A DNA stretch of 64,000 nt from Metabacillus sp. B2-18 (GCF_021117275.1 NZ_CP088245.1:1463501-1527500); one strand, 5' to 3'; counted from the first letter of the stretch, positions 16,867 through 25,873 are shown. Made by a program: numbers and translations. Notes: a model not told the origin generated them from the letters alone.

Positions 16867-17964
16867 ATGGCGCAACAAACGAAAGTCGGGATGGTAAAAC
16901 AAAAAATTAAAGAATGGATTAATGAGGGAAAGGTTTTACCAGGGGAAAAGATTTATTCGGAAAATGAACTTGTCAAAATGTTTGAAGTTAGTAGACATAC
17001 AGTTAGACAAGCTGTAGGAGATTTGGTACATGAGGGGTATTTATATCGAGAACAGGGTGCAGGAACGTTTGTCGCAAACCGCAGAACAGAAGCTAAACGT
17101 ATGCCTCCAACCGGTAAAAATATTGGTGTTATAACAACATATATTACTGATTACATATTTCCATCCATTATTAAAGGAATTGAATCACATCTCTCACAAC
17201 AAGGTTATTCGTTAACCTTTGCTTGTACTGATAACAATCCTGAAAAAGAAAGGCAATGCCTTGAAACAATGATAAATAGAAATGTAGATGGCTTGATTGT
17301 AGAACCAACTAGAAGTAGTAGTTATAATCCAAATTTACATTACTATCTGCAAATGGAGCAAAATAATACACCTTTTTTAATGATCAATCAGTACTACCCA
17401 CAATTAAATCCGCCGCATATTATTTTAGACGATGAAAAAGGTGGATATATTGCAACAGATCATCTTATTGGTCTAGGTCATCGAAAGGTGATCGGCTTAT
17501 TCAAAAGTGATGATATTCAGGGTTTAAATCGTATGCAGGGGTTCATTAGAGCTTTTAGAGAAAAGAATATTGCGTTCTTTCCTGAAATGATTATTACGTA
17601 TACAACAGAGCAAAAAGAAGAGGAGTTTCTAAACAAACTTAAAGGTGTTCTATTATCTGGCGAAAGACCAACTGGAATTGTGTGTTATAACGATGAGGTA
17701 GCTATTAGTGTTCTTAATTTATTGCGTGAACTAGGACTAAAGGTTCCTGAAGATATTTCTATTGTAGGTTATGATGATTCTTATTTAGCTGAAGCTTCTG
17801 AGACAAAGATTACGTCTGTAACTCATCCGAAAATGGAAATGGGAGTTGAAGCGGCAAAATGGGTTGTTTCTGCAGTAGAAAATAGAGATAAAGCTGGTAC
17901 TTATCAAAAAGTTTATCAGCCTGAATTAGTTATTCGAAGTTCAACCAAAGCTATTTCAAAATAA
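16867..17964 (+). CDS. araR: Arabinose operon repressor AraR
   Basis: A 365-residue chimeric regulator with a GntR-type winged helix (residues 1-72, including VSRHTVRQAVGDLVHEGYLY) joined to a LacI/periplasmic-binding-type effector domain. It reads very closely like B. subtilis AraR, for example ITTYITDYIFPSIIKGIES and SIVGYDDSYLAEASE. AraR represses arabinan and arabinose genes and is released by L-arabinose. No arabinose catabolic genes lie nearby, so its targets must be elsewhere. It is divergent from the YjiH gene and shares a 402-bp regulatory region with it. Confidence 0.92.
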   Translation: MAQQTKVGMVKQKIKEWINEGKVLPGEKIYSENELVKMFEVSRHTVRQAVGDLVHEGYLYREQGAGTFVANRRTEAKRMPPTGKNIGVITTYITDYIFPSIIKGIESHLSQQGYSLTFACTDNNPEKERQCLETMINRNVDGLIVEPTRSSSYNPNLHYYLQMEQNNTPFLMINQYYPQLNPPHIILDDEKGGYIATDHLIGLGHRKVIGLFKSDDIQGLNRMQGFIRAFREKNIAFFPEMIITYTTEQKEEEFLNKLKGVLLSGERPTGIVCYNDEVAISVLNLLRELGLKVPEDISIVGYDDSYLAEASETKITSVTHPKMEMGVEAAKWVVSAVENRDKAGTYQKVYQPELVIRSSTKAISK

Positions 17965-18020
17965 AGCCTACTCTTTTTTTATTATTTAAAAAGGGATATA
18001 GAGATACGGGAGTGCGGGAT

Positions 18021-18743
18021 ATGAATAGTATAAAAAATTCTGAAGCAGTTTTTTTCGATTTGGACGATACTTTATATGATTCATTATTGCCTTTCCAAAA
18101 CGCCCTTGAATATTATCAAGTTGGTTTACCTCGTTCAAAGGCAGAAGAGTTTTATAAAAAAGTCAGACATTATAGTGACCTACTTTGGAAGGAACATGTA
18201 AAAGGTGAATTAAGTCTTGAAGAGTTAAGAATACAACGACTAACACGTACATTCTTAGATTATCAAATATCTATTACAGACGATCAAGCATTGGCTATAC
18301 AAGAGCGTTATGAACAAGAGCAACAACAAATAAAGCCATTTGGAACTGTTCTCTTATTGTTAAAGCAATTAATAGAAACTAAACCGTTTGTTGGAGTTAT
18401 TACAAACGGACCTGTGAACCATCAAATGAACAAGTTAAAGGCACTAAAAATAGATCAGTTAATTCCAATTGAGCACATTTTTATTTCAGATGGAATTGGA
18501 ATGGCTAAGCCTGATAGCCGTGTGTTTGAACATGTTCATACGAAAATGAATATTAACCCAGGTAAATGCCTGTACATCGGAGATACTTGGGAAAATGACA
18601 TTGTTCCGCCGATTGAAGTAGGATGGAAGTGTGTTTGGTTTAATCATCGAAATCGACAACCACAAACAAAGCATGTACCAAATGAGATTATTATGAATGA
18701 AAAAGAGTTTTTACTTTTTGATGAAAAACAAGGGCGTAATTAA
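18021..18743 (+). CDS. HAD-superfamily hydrolase (subfamily IA)
   Basis: A roughly 240-residue haloacid dehalogenase-type phosphatase. Motif I is FFDLDDTLYDS near residue 13 with both catalytic aspartates, motif II is the ITNGP threonine, the motif III lysine is in GMAKPDSRVF, and motif IV is GDTWENDI. An alpha-helical C1 cap lies at about residues 20-95. A GTG at 18012 also opens the frame, but CGGGAG is better placed for the ATG at 18021. It follows araR by 56 bp and might be a sugar-phosphate phosphatase, though the substrate is unknown. Confidence 0.85.
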   Translation: MNSIKNSEAVFFDLDDTLYDSLLPFQNALEYYQVGLPRSKAEEFYKKVRHYSDLLWKEHVKGELSLEELRIQRLTRTFLDYQISITDDQALAIQERYEQEQQQIKPFGTVLLLLKQLIETKPFVGVITNGPVNHQMNKLKALKIDQLIPIEHIFISDGIGMAKPDSRVFEHVHTKMNINPGKCLYIGDTWENDIVPPIEVGWKCVWFNHRNRQPQTKHVPNEIIMNEKEFLLFDEKQGRN

Positions 18744-18756
18744 ACCCTTGTTTTTT
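18729..18756 (+). terminator. Terminator of the HAD gene
   Basis: CAAGGG (18729-18734) pairs with CCCTTG (18745-18750) and is followed by six T. The loop contains the stop codon. Confidence 0.75.
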
Positions 18757-18778
18757 GTTTTTATAAGAAAATAATGAT

Positions 18779-19036
18779 TCAATTTCTTTCATTCTTCAAC
18801 TGTTGCTCAGCTAGCTTAATCATTTCTCGGACCATATCGCCACCAAGCTTGCCACCAACTTTACCGGCTTGTTTGGATAATAACTTTCCATTGTCCCCCT
18901 CATGCAAAGGAATTCCTAATTCTTTTGCTGCTTCATATTTAGCCTGCTCCGGTTTAGTTGTATTTGTAACTCTTGCTTTTAATTGGTTTACTTGTTCTCT
19001 TGCCTCAGGGACAAGTAACTTATTTCTATTTGCCAT
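18779..19036 (-). CDS. Alpha/beta-type small acid-soluble spore protein
   Basis: An 85-residue SASP that coats and protects DNA in the spore core. The two conserved blocks are present: KYEAAKELGIPL, which contains the GPR protease cleavage region, and GKVGGKLGGDMVREMIKLAE, the C-terminal DNA-contact helix. It is a little longer than most (60-72 residues), with a linker between the blocks. AAGGGGGTT precedes the ATG. Expression should be sigma-G dependent in the forespore, but I did not find a convincing sigma-G promoter by eye. Confidence 0.92.
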   Translation of the reverse strand: MANRNKLLVPEAREQVNQLKARVTNTTKPEQAKYEAAKELGIPLHEGDNGKLLSKQAGKVGGKLGGDMVREMIKLAEQQLKNERN

Positions 19037-19184
19037 TATATAACCCCCTTGATATCAGTTTCCCTATCGTAAGTTTTTTCTATGAGAAAATATTTTATTA
19101 ATATTTTTCTGTCATAAATGAATGATTTTTATTACTTAATAAGTCAACAATAAAAAATAGTAATAAGAAAAAGGAGGATTTTCA

Positions 19185-19415
19185 TTGAAACATTGTCATG
19201 ATTTTTTAAAAAGTAAAAGGTGGCTTGATCAAGACCTTGATTCAAGATATATAAATGTTGAGCATCCTTATGCGATATTGCTTTCAGAAGATGAGGGTCA
19301 AATCACATTAAGAGGAAATGCAGGGGACGATAACGGTCAAAACGGAGAAGAAATATTCACGTTTACATCTTTAGAACAATTACAGGAGTGGTTTGAGAAT
19401 AATATAGGTGAGTAG
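19185..19415 (+). CDS. Small acidic hypothetical protein
   Basis: A 76-residue acidic protein I do not recognise. It starts with TTG behind a good AAGGAGG site. It is soluble, has no signal peptide, and ends in a helix-like FTSLEQLQEWFENNIGE. The aspartate- and glycine-rich middle (GNAGDDNGQNGEE) could be a loop. It is flanked by a SASP gene on the other strand and the alanyl-tRNA editing gene downstream, with a 170-bp gap that argues for separate transcription. Confidence 0.6.
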   Translation: MKHCHDFLKSKRWLDQDLDSRYINVEHPYAILLSEDEGQITLRGNAGDDNGQNGEEIFTFTSLEQLQEWFENNIGE

Positions 19416-19588
19416 TCCCGAAGATCTCTTGTTCTTATGCTATAGTAAAAATAAAGAAAACTTGTCAATTGATAGGCGTGTGTTGGATGGTACCAATACA
19501 CTTTATTCTTAATATTGAAGATTACGTGTTTCATGATTTTTTCTGACAAAGTTTTCTTAAATAAGAACTGTAGAAGAGAGTGGGCTAT

Positions 19589-20791
19589 ATGACTAAAAAG
19601 CTATACTACGATGATGTTTATCAAACTGAATTTTCATCGAAAGTGATTAAGAGCAACCATGATGAATCCGGCTATTTTGTTGTATTACAAGAAACTGCCT
19701 TTTATCCAACAGGTGGTGGGCAACCATTTGATAAAGGAACATTACATGATATAAACGTGCTAAGGGTGGAAGAGGTTGATGGTGAGATTCGTCACTATAT
19801 GGAAACTAGTATAAATGTGAAAGAAGTAAACGGTGTGATTGATTGGGATCGAAGGTTTGATCATATGCAACAACATGCCGGGCAACATATTCTAACTGCG
19901 GCTTTTGAGGACAACCTAGGCTATAAAACATTAAGCTTTCACCTTGGTGAAGAAATATGTGCGATCGATCTTGATACGTCATCCCTTACAGATGAAGAAA
20001 TACATATAGCGGAAACATTGGCAAATAAAATCATCTTAGAGAATAGACCCATTTTGACAAAATGGGTGGATAAAAAAGAGGAATTATCAGGTTTCCACCT
20101 TCGGAAAGAATTAGCCGTTAGTGAAGACATTCGTCTTGTGATAATTCCAGAATATGATTACAACGGCTGTGGTGGAACTCACCCTAGATCAACAGGTGAG
20201 GTTAGCTTATTAAAAATACTAACAAGTGAAAAACAGAAAAAATATACGCGTGTTCAGTTTGTTTGTGGTGGTAGAGTAACAAGACAGCTTCATCAAAAAA
20301 ATGAAGTAATACAAACATTGACAACACAATTAAGTGCTCGGCAGGAAATGATTCCTAATGCTGTTTTAAGGCTTTTACATAATACTAAGGAATTAGAAGA
20401 GCAGGTAAAAGACTTATCAAATAAATTAATTCGATATGAAGTAAAAGAAAGATTAGACAATGCGGTAAAATGGAATGGATTTTTTTTAATTTCTACCATA
20501 TTTCAAGATCGTACATTAAGTGAATTGCAAACTTTAGCAAGGGACTTAATTACATATCCAGATGTTATTGTTATGTTTATAACTGAACATCAAGAGAAGC
20601 TACAACTTGTTTGTGCTAGAAGTGAAAATACTAACATTAATGTGAATTCTGTCTTAAAAGAGGTATTATCGTTGATTAACGGTAAAGGTGGAGGAAAGCC
20701 TTTCTTTGTACAAGGAGGCGGAGATCGACTGTTACCACCAGATCAGGTGATGGAAGAGCTAATGAGAGTGTTAACTCATCAGGTATTGTAA
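19589..20791 (+). CDS. Alanyl-tRNA editing protein (AlaX-like, with DHHA1 domain)
   Basis: A roughly 400-residue stand-alone editing protein that hydrolyses mischarged Ser- or Gly-tRNA(Ala). The zinc-binding motifs of the AlaRS/ThrRS second additional domain are intact: HMQQHAGQHIL (HxxxH) and CGGTHPRSTGEV (CxxxH). An N-terminal AlaX barrel (TAFYPTGGGQPFD) and a C-terminal DHHA1 domain (GKGGGKPFFVQGGG) frame them, with a coiled coil between at about residues 230-290. The frame opens at GTG 19580, but the ATG at 19589 is better spaced from AAGAGAG. It is the long AlaX-L type. Confidence 0.88.
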   Translation: MTKKLYYDDVYQTEFSSKVIKSNHDESGYFVVLQETAFYPTGGGQPFDKGTLHDINVLRVEEVDGEIRHYMETSINVKEVNGVIDWDRRFDHMQQHAGQHILTAAFEDNLGYKTLSFHLGEEICAIDLDTSSLTDEEIHIAETLANKIILENRPILTKWVDKKEELSGFHLRKELAVSEDIRLVIIPEYDYNGCGGTHPRSTGEVSLLKILTSEKQKKYTRVQFVCGGRVTRQLHQKNEVIQTLTTQLSARQEMIPNAVLRLLHNTKELEEQVKDLSNKLIRYEVKERLDNAVKWNGFFLISTIFQDRTLSELQTLARDLITYPDVIVMFITEHQEKLQLVCARSENTNINVNSVLKEVLSLINGKGGGKPFFVQGGGDRLLPPDQVMEELMRVLTHQVL

Positions 20792-20865
20792 GGTGATTTA
20801 GCCTAAGTGTAAGAGTGTGCTTCAATGACTGTTTTAACAATAGAATTAAAAAGGAGACGATCAAG

Positions 20866-22017
20866 TTGAAAATAATCGTTGCTCCAGATTCATTTAAAGG
20901 ATCAATTTCAGCGTATGATATTTGTCAAGCCGTTAAAGAAGGAATTCTACGCGTTCATCCAAATGCAAAAATTTGTCTCCTGCCTCTAGCTGATGGAGGG
21001 GAAGGGACTGTTGACAACCTGGTGGCTGCGTGTAATGGTCAGTTGAATCGTGTTAATGTCCGTGGTCCTTTAAATGCAGAAGTTAATGCAGTTTATGGGG
21101 TTTTAGGTGATAAAAAAACAGTTGTGATTGAGATGGCACAAGCATCAGGACTTCCCCTTTTAAAAGATACAGAAAAAAATCCGATGATTTCAACTAGCTT
21201 TGGTACTGGTGAACTAATAAAGCACGCCTTAGACGCGGGTTATCGTCAATTCATTATTGGACTTGGTGGTAGCACAACAAATGATGGTGGTGTTGGAATG
21301 CTTAGGGCACTAGGAGTAGAATTCTATAATAGCTTTAATGAAGTCCTAAAAGATGGTGGTGCTTCCTTAATAGATCTTGCGTTTTATGATGACACAAATT
21401 TAGATCCAAGATTATTTGAGTCAACAATAACAATTGCTAGCGATGTAACAAATCCTCTTTGTGGACCGAATGGTGCATCAGCAGTTTTTGGACCTCAAAA
21501 AGGAGCCACACCAGAAATGGTACATCAGCTTGATCAAGCTTTGTTTCATTTTAGTGAAATTGTGTTAAAGCAAAAAAATATCAATATGAGAGAGTTTGTT
21601 GGTGGAGGTGCTGCTGGAGGTATGGGAGCTGCACTAATTGCCTTTTGTAATGCAAAACTAAGATCAGGAATTGATGTAATATTAGAAGTAAGTCAGTTTG
21701 ATAATTTGCTAGATCAAACTGATTTACTTATCACAGGTGAGGGGAAATTAGATTCGCAAACATTATCCGGGAAAGTAATAAAAGGAGTTGCGAATAAAGC
21801 TAGAGAAAAGAAGATTCCAGTTATAGGTCTCTGTGGAACAATTCAACTGAGCCAAAAAGAGCTAGATGAATTAGGAATATATGCTGCCTTTTCAATTGTT
21901 CCTGGCCCTTGCTCCTTAGAGGAAGCTTTTGAACATTCTGCCCAGTGGATTGCTGATCGTGCTGAATCTATTATGAAATTGCTTACCTTACCTATAATCA
22001 CTATTAAAAAGAGTTAA
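20866..22017 (+). CDS. Glycerate kinase (GlxK/GarK family)
   Basis: A 383-residue type II glycerate kinase that phosphorylates glycerate in glyoxylate and serine metabolism. It has the family N-terminus KIIVAPDSFKGSISA and LPLADGGEGT, then GLGGSTTNDGGVGML and LLITGEGKLDSQTLSGK. The frame extends upstream to 20815, but AAGGAGACG is placed for the TTG at 20866, which gives the normal N-terminus. It follows the editing protein by 74 bp. No glyoxylate carboligase or tartronate semialdehyde reductase is adjacent. Confidence 0.92.
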   Translation: MKIIVAPDSFKGSISAYDICQAVKEGILRVHPNAKICLLPLADGGEGTVDNLVAACNGQLNRVNVRGPLNAEVNAVYGVLGDKKTVVIEMAQASGLPLLKDTEKNPMISTSFGTGELIKHALDAGYRQFIIGLGGSTTNDGGVGMLRALGVEFYNSFNEVLKDGGASLIDLAFYDDTNLDPRLFESTITIASDVTNPLCGPNGASAVFGPQKGATPEMVHQLDQALFHFSEIVLKQKNINMREFVGGGAAGGMGAALIAFCNAKLRSGIDVILEVSQFDNLLDQTDLLITGEGKLDSQTLSGKVIKGVANKAREKKIPVIGLCGTIQLSQKELDELGIYAAFSIVPGPCSLEEAFEHSAQWIADRAESIMKLLTLPIITIKKS

Positions 22018-22082
22018 TAGGCAAGCAACATGAATTTATAAAAAGGTTTATCCCTAAAGTAATGGGGTGGAAAAATCTCCTA

Positions 22083-22111
22083 TTGCATTCACCTACAATT
22101 TCTAGTATTAT
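22083..22111 (+). promoter_or_regulatory. Sigma-A promoter of the structured RNA
   Basis: TTGCAT and TATTAT are 17 bp apart. The predicted start at about 22118 is just before the outer closing stem of the RNA described next. Confidence 0.5.
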
Positions 22112-22117
22112 AACTAT

Positions 22118-22346
22118 ACAAGCTGCGCTGTACGCATTTTTTATAAAGTTTTAACCTTTAAGCTGAAATAGGGAGTTTTACATTGAAGACGGACTATCAA
22201 GCCTCCATTATGAAGAGGACGATATGAAACCTTCTGCGAACACCCACTTGTAGGAGTGGTGGTTTAAAACTCTATAACTTACGATGCGGCAATTGCGGCA
22301 CCTTACTTTAACATTTAATCCGGTTCCCAATGGGAGCCGGATTTTT
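22118..22346 (+). ncRNA. Structured non-coding RNA, 6S-like candidate
   Basis: This 410-bp gap holds no ORF but a promoter, long-range pairing and a strong terminator, so an independent RNA of about 190-230 nt is likely. An outer stem pairs GCTGCG (22122-22127) with TGCGGC (22294-22299) and CGCAT (22133-22137) with ATGCG (22284-22288), separated by a symmetrical internal loop. An inner helix pairs ATAGGGAGTTTTA (22168-22180) with TAAAACTCTAT (22265-22275), and an apical hairpin lies at about 22235-22255. The closed rod with a large asymmetric bubble is the architecture of 6S RNA, which sequesters RNA polymerase. The family call is tentative. Confidence 0.5.
22318..22346 (+). terminator. Terminator of the structured RNA
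   Basis: An 11-bp GC-rich stem with one G-U pair (22318-22328 with 22332-22342) is followed by five T. The minus strand lacks a comparable T-run, so it acts on the plus-strand transcript. Confidence 0.85.
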
Positions 22347-22427
22347 AATTTTGTCTATAGTCTGAACCGATTCTATGAATTGGTTTTCTTGACGTTTTAA
22401 CTATTTAGGAAAATAACTTGAAAAGAT

Positions 22428-23585
22428 TTAATAATCCTGTAATTCCCGTTGTATAAAGCTCTCGGTTGTAATGGCTGCTACACCTAAAGCTGCCGAATGG
22501 GTTGAATGCTTAGAAAAACTAATTTGTAGGTCTTGCTGTTGAAAAGAAAGTGAATGTGAATAAATAATATCCAACATGGATTGCTTTATCCATGTTTGGG
22601 CCATTGCTAAACGATTTCCTATAATAATTTGTTCGGGGTTAAATGTGTTTATAATATTGTTGATTCCGTATCCTATATATTGGCCTGTTTCTTTAAAAAG
22701 CGCGATTGCTTTTTCATCTTGGTTTTGTGCTTTGTCTATTAATGATTCAAGGGTCGAATCAGAGCCTGCACTCTTTAAAAGAGCGTGTTCAGATGCATAA
22801 GCTTCCCAACATCCTTTACTTCCACAGCTACAAGGGATTCCATTCATATTGATGACCATATGTCCCATTTCGCCAGAGAAACCATGAAGACCTTGATACA
22901 GCTCATTATTTAATATAAGTCCAACACCAATTCCAATTCCTGCGCTTACATAAACAATATTCTTATAATCCTGACCAACTCCAAATTGCTTTTCTCCATA
23001 TGCTCCAGCATTCGCTTCGTTCTCGACGATAACAGGAATCTGAAATTCTTCTTCTAAGAGGGTTTTTATATCGCTGTTTTTCCAACCGAGATTTGGAGCA
23101 ACTCGTATTTCACCTTGTTTATCAACAATTCCAGGTATGCCTAAGCCGATTCCTATGATTCCGTAAGGTGTTTTAGGGAGTTCTTTTATTAAAGAATGGA
23201 TTACCTGTTTAATTTGTTCTGTGACTTCTATGAAAGTGTGTTCATTTACTTTTACTGTTTTTTCTAATAGTATCTTTCCTTTTAGATCTGTTACAACCCC
23301 CAAGATATAATTAACACCCAAATCTATGCCAATAGAATATCCAGCATTCACATTGTAATGAAGAAGTACAGGTCTTCTTCCTCCGCTAGATTCTCCTGGT
23401 CCTGATTCATAGACTAAATTCTTAGTTAATAGCTCATTAACAAGAGAAGAAACAGTTGCTTTATTTAAACCTGTTTGTTGAGCAATATCGGCCCTAGAAA
23501 TGGGCTCTTCATTTGTTATTGTTTGAAAAACAAGCAAGGTGTTATTTTTCTTCACAATTTGTTGATTCCATGTAAGTTGACTCAA
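22428..23585 (-). CDS. xylR: Xylose repressor XylR (ROK family)
   Basis: A 385-residue ROK-family repressor. The N-terminal winged helix (about residues 1-70) contains SRADIAQQTGLNKATVSSLVNELL, and the sugar-binding half contains GIDLGVNYILG, GIGLGIPGIVD and the zinc site CSCGSKGCWEAYASE. It is close to B. subtilis XylR throughout, including SSGGRRPV and ENEANAGAYGEKQFG. The frame opens at GTG 23594, but that codon lies inside the AGGTG site, so the TTG at 23585 is preferred. No xylose genes are present in the window, so it acts elsewhere or only on itself here. Confidence 0.88.
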   Translation of the reverse strand: MSQLTWNQQIVKKNNTLLVFQTITNEEPISRADIAQQTGLNKATVSSLVNELLTKNLVYESGPGESSGGRRPVLLHYNVNAGYSIGIDLGVNYILGVVTDLKGKILLEKTVKVNEHTFIEVTEQIKQVIHSLIKELPKTPYGIIGIGLGIPGIVDKQGEIRVAPNLGWKNSDIKTLLEEEFQIPVIVENEANAGAYGEKQFGVGQDYKNIVYVSAGIGIGVGLILNNELYQGLHGFSGEMGHMVINMNGIPCSCGSKGCWEAYASEHALLKSAGSDSTLESLIDKAQNQDEKAIALFKETGQYIGYGINNIINTFNPEQIIIGNRLAMAQTWIKQSMLDIIYSHSLSFQQQDLQISFSKHSTHSAALGVAAITTESFIQRELQDY

Positions 23586-23635
23586 TTTTTTCACCTATTT
23601 CCAAAGTTTTCGGATAAATATAATTATAATACAAA

Positions 23636-23657
23636 CTTAGTTTAATAAACAGACGAA
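23636..23657. promoter_or_regulatory. XylR-operator-like dyad upstream of xylR
   Basis: TTAGTTT-N7-AGACGAA at about 23637-23657 resembles half of the xyl operator (TTAGTTTGTTTAAAC type), with 5 of 7 matching arm positions. A TATAAT hexamer lies close by on the minus strand. It suggests autorepression. The remainder of 23660-23890 shows no gene or clear signal. Confidence 0.4.
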
Positions 23658-23891
23658 CTTTTTCACCTTCATATCATAAACTAGTTTCCTTATTTATAGG
23701 TTCTGGTAAGTTATAAGTTAAAGTTTTTTTATACGATCAAGGAAATATGCAGCAAGTATATTTTCAATACATATCTTTGCAAACACATATGTAATAGAAT
23801 AAGAGGTTTATATAGTAAGGGTCACTTAAACAGGATTATAACATGAACAAAGAACTTTTATTCATTTTTATTCTATTTAGTTGAAATGCAT

Positions 23892-23941
23892 AAGGAATAA
23901 AGATCAGAATTCTAATTTGTAAACAGATCTTTATTCCTTTA
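23892..23941 (-). terminator. Long hairpin after the VanW gene
   Basis: A perfect 14-bp inverted repeat (23892-23905 with 23926-23939) has a 20-nt loop. The T-run is weak on both strands, so it may be a terminator or an mRNA-stabilising stem. Confidence 0.6.
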
Positions 23942-23953
23942 TTTGAATCACTA

Positions 23954-24868
23954 TTATAATCTTTCCTCTTTTGGTAGTTGATTTGGAGCACTTTGGATAT
24001 TTTGTTGCTTAATTTCTAATGTTTCTGAGGAATAAATTTTAATCACTAGTTGTCCCCCGTACACTTTAGATTGAATAAGTAACGGTTGATTATGTTCGTT
24101 CTCAAATGTAAAATCAGGTCCATACCAGCTGACAGTAGCATCGCGTTTTGAAGGAACATAAGGGACTATACGACTATGCGAGTATCGTTCAATAATTTTT
24201 ACTCCGGCTTGATCAACTGCATTAAACAATGTTGAAGAGACTTGACAAATACCTTCACCAATCCCTTCTGAGAGTTCTCCTCTTACAATTACCGGAGCAG
24301 GCAAATAGCCTTTTTCAATGGTTCGTTTACCAACAACCGCATTAAATGAAAAAGTCTCTCCAGGAAAAACGACATGGTTATTAATTGCTTCAGATGCTAA
24401 CTTAATATTATGTGACCGTTCCATGTTTCTACTATTAAAATAAGTTACGTAATGACTAATTAATTTTGCTTTAATAGATGCTAGAAGTTCACTGTCAACC
24501 TTTGGATAGACCGTTTTGACAGGCACTTCAATAGAGGTTGAGCCTTTTTGTAAATATGTAGCATAAACAATTGATTTCCATTTTACTTGATCGAGTTTAT
24601 GCCCCATTTTTTCACTCTTTATTTGACCATGATCATCTAAGTATGCATTAGTAGGTGGTTCATAAACAATTGATTCTAAAGAAGCAGTAAATTCATCTAA
24701 TTTTTCTTGGTTAATAAATTCTCCTTCAAAAGATGGTAGGGCAAGCTCTGAACGATGAAGAGATGTTATTTCTTTCCCTTCAAATGTTACAGATAAGTTT
24801 TCAGATTGAACAGAAGGCTGGATCATTATCATAAAAATGGCTAATAGATATTTCATAGAAAAACTCAC
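23954..24868 (-). CDS. VanW family protein
   Basis: A 304-residue secreted or membrane-anchored protein with an N-terminal hydrophobic segment (about residues 1-20). The VanW domain spans about residues 135-285 with the signatures NHVVFPGETFSFNAVVGKRT, GEGICQVSSTLFNA and RDATVSWYGPDFTFEN. VanW-like domains are common in Bacillus cell-envelope proteins and are not by themselves resistance genes; their biochemical role is unsettled. It overlaps the upstream secreted-protein gene by 4 bp, which implies translational coupling. The N-terminal 130 residues resemble the peptidoglycan-binding region found in YoaR-type proteins. Confidence 0.85.
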   Translation of the reverse strand: MSFSMKYLLAIFMIMIQPSVQSENLSVTFEGKEITSLHRSELALPSFEGEFINQEKLDEFTASLESIVYEPPTNAYLDDHGQIKSEKMGHKLDQVKWKSIVYATYLQKGSTSIEVPVKTVYPKVDSELLASIKAKLISHYVTYFNSRNMERSHNIKLASEAINNHVVFPGETFSFNAVVGKRTIEKGYLPAPVIVRGELSEGIGEGICQVSSTLFNAVDQAGVKIIERYSHSRIVPYVPSKRDATVSWYGPDFTFENEHNQPLLIQSKVYGGQLVIKIYSSETLEIKQQNIQSAPNQLPKEERL

Positions 24869-25710
24869 CTCCCATTTTCTGCTAACTCAGTTACGAATGG
24901 ATCTCTCATTACTTTCCATGGAGAAAAGAGTGAAGTTCTTATTAAGGTGAAGGTTTGCGTTATTTTAACAGGACCAACTTCATCTAGGTATATTTTCGTT
25001 TCAACAGGAAAGGTCGATACTAAAGGAAAGTCATGGTCTTCTTGACTCTTTTTTATTGTCCATTTCATCCCTTCAATATTGTTGAGGACATTGTAAGAGC
25101 CATCATTTTTATTCATATTTGAAATGCTTATTCCTTCCATTAATTCCTTGTCATGATTTTTGGCTGTAATAAGAAAGATATTTAGTATTTCTTCTGCTGA
25201 AAGTGATGCTGTATAGTCATCGAATTTTCCAGCAGCTTTTAAGATCATAACATGATGAGAAAGGTCGAATTTTCGGGTGCGATGTGTTGTACTACCAGAG
25301 AAATGAATGCAAAAATGTCCGGGAAATCCATTTTGAATTGCCCCCGCTCCGTGTGGCATCCCATGCATTGATGCGGGAATTAACTGATCGTCTATGAGAA
25401 TAAAAACGGCTCGTCTTCGCCAACTCCATTTTCCGTTATAAATTTTCTTCATAATTTTAGTATCATCTTTCGTTAAGGGTTGTACATCTGCATGACCACT
25501 TCCAGCTCTTCTTTGAACTTTAAAGCTTTGCCCACTATCAATATCAATAACAGCAAAAGATGATTTTCTTGGAATAATTTCATTTACTACATCCCAACTT
25601 AGCAACACTGGTTGAAAACTAATGTGGGGACGTGGTTGATCATTTGCCGCTAATGCTTGTTTTTGGGAAAGGCAAATAAAAAGAAAAACAAGTAACAATG
25701 TTTTTTTCAT
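24865..25710 (-). CDS. Secreted protein of unknown function, coupled to VanW
   Basis: A 281-residue exported protein with a Sec signal peptide ending near ALAAN (residue 22). Residues 50-170 contain a striking conserved-looking block: RRAGSGHADVQPLT, MHGMPHGAGAIQNG and GFPGHFCIHFSGSTTH. The histidines and cysteine in GHFCIHF are arranged like an enzyme active site and loosely recall the His/Ser/Cys region of L,D-transpeptidases, but I cannot confirm the family. The C-terminal 80 residues look like a separate beta-rich domain. It is first in a two-gene operon with the VanW gene, so a cell-wall role is inferred. Confidence 0.6.
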   Translation of the reverse strand: MKKTLLLVFLFICLSQKQALAANDQPRPHISFQPVLLSWDVVNEIIPRKSSFAVIDIDSGQSFKVQRRAGSGHADVQPLTKDDTKIMKKIYNGKWSWRRRAVFILIDDQLIPASMHGMPHGAGAIQNGFPGHFCIHFSGSTTHRTRKFDLSHHVMILKAAGKFDDYTASLSAEEILNIFLITAKNHDKELMEGISISNMNKNDGSYNVLNNIEGMKWTIKKSQEDHDFPLVSTFPVETKIYLDEVGPVKITQTFTLIRTSLFSPWKVMRDPFVTELAENGR

Positions 25711-25873
25711 AAAAAGTCACTCCAAATTAATCTTGTTTCACTTATTTTGTGTAAAAAACTTTATATCATAGCTATATATAAATGGGAATATAAGGTATCA
25801 ATTGTAAAGAAATGAAACAGAATAAATGAAACGGAGAGTTATACGTAAAAAAAGAAAATATTGGAGAAGTATA

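Noticed and set aside
23954-24868. Vancomycin resistance determinant
   Set aside because: VanW domains are common in Bacillus envelope proteins; no vanHAX, vanRS or vanY genes are present.
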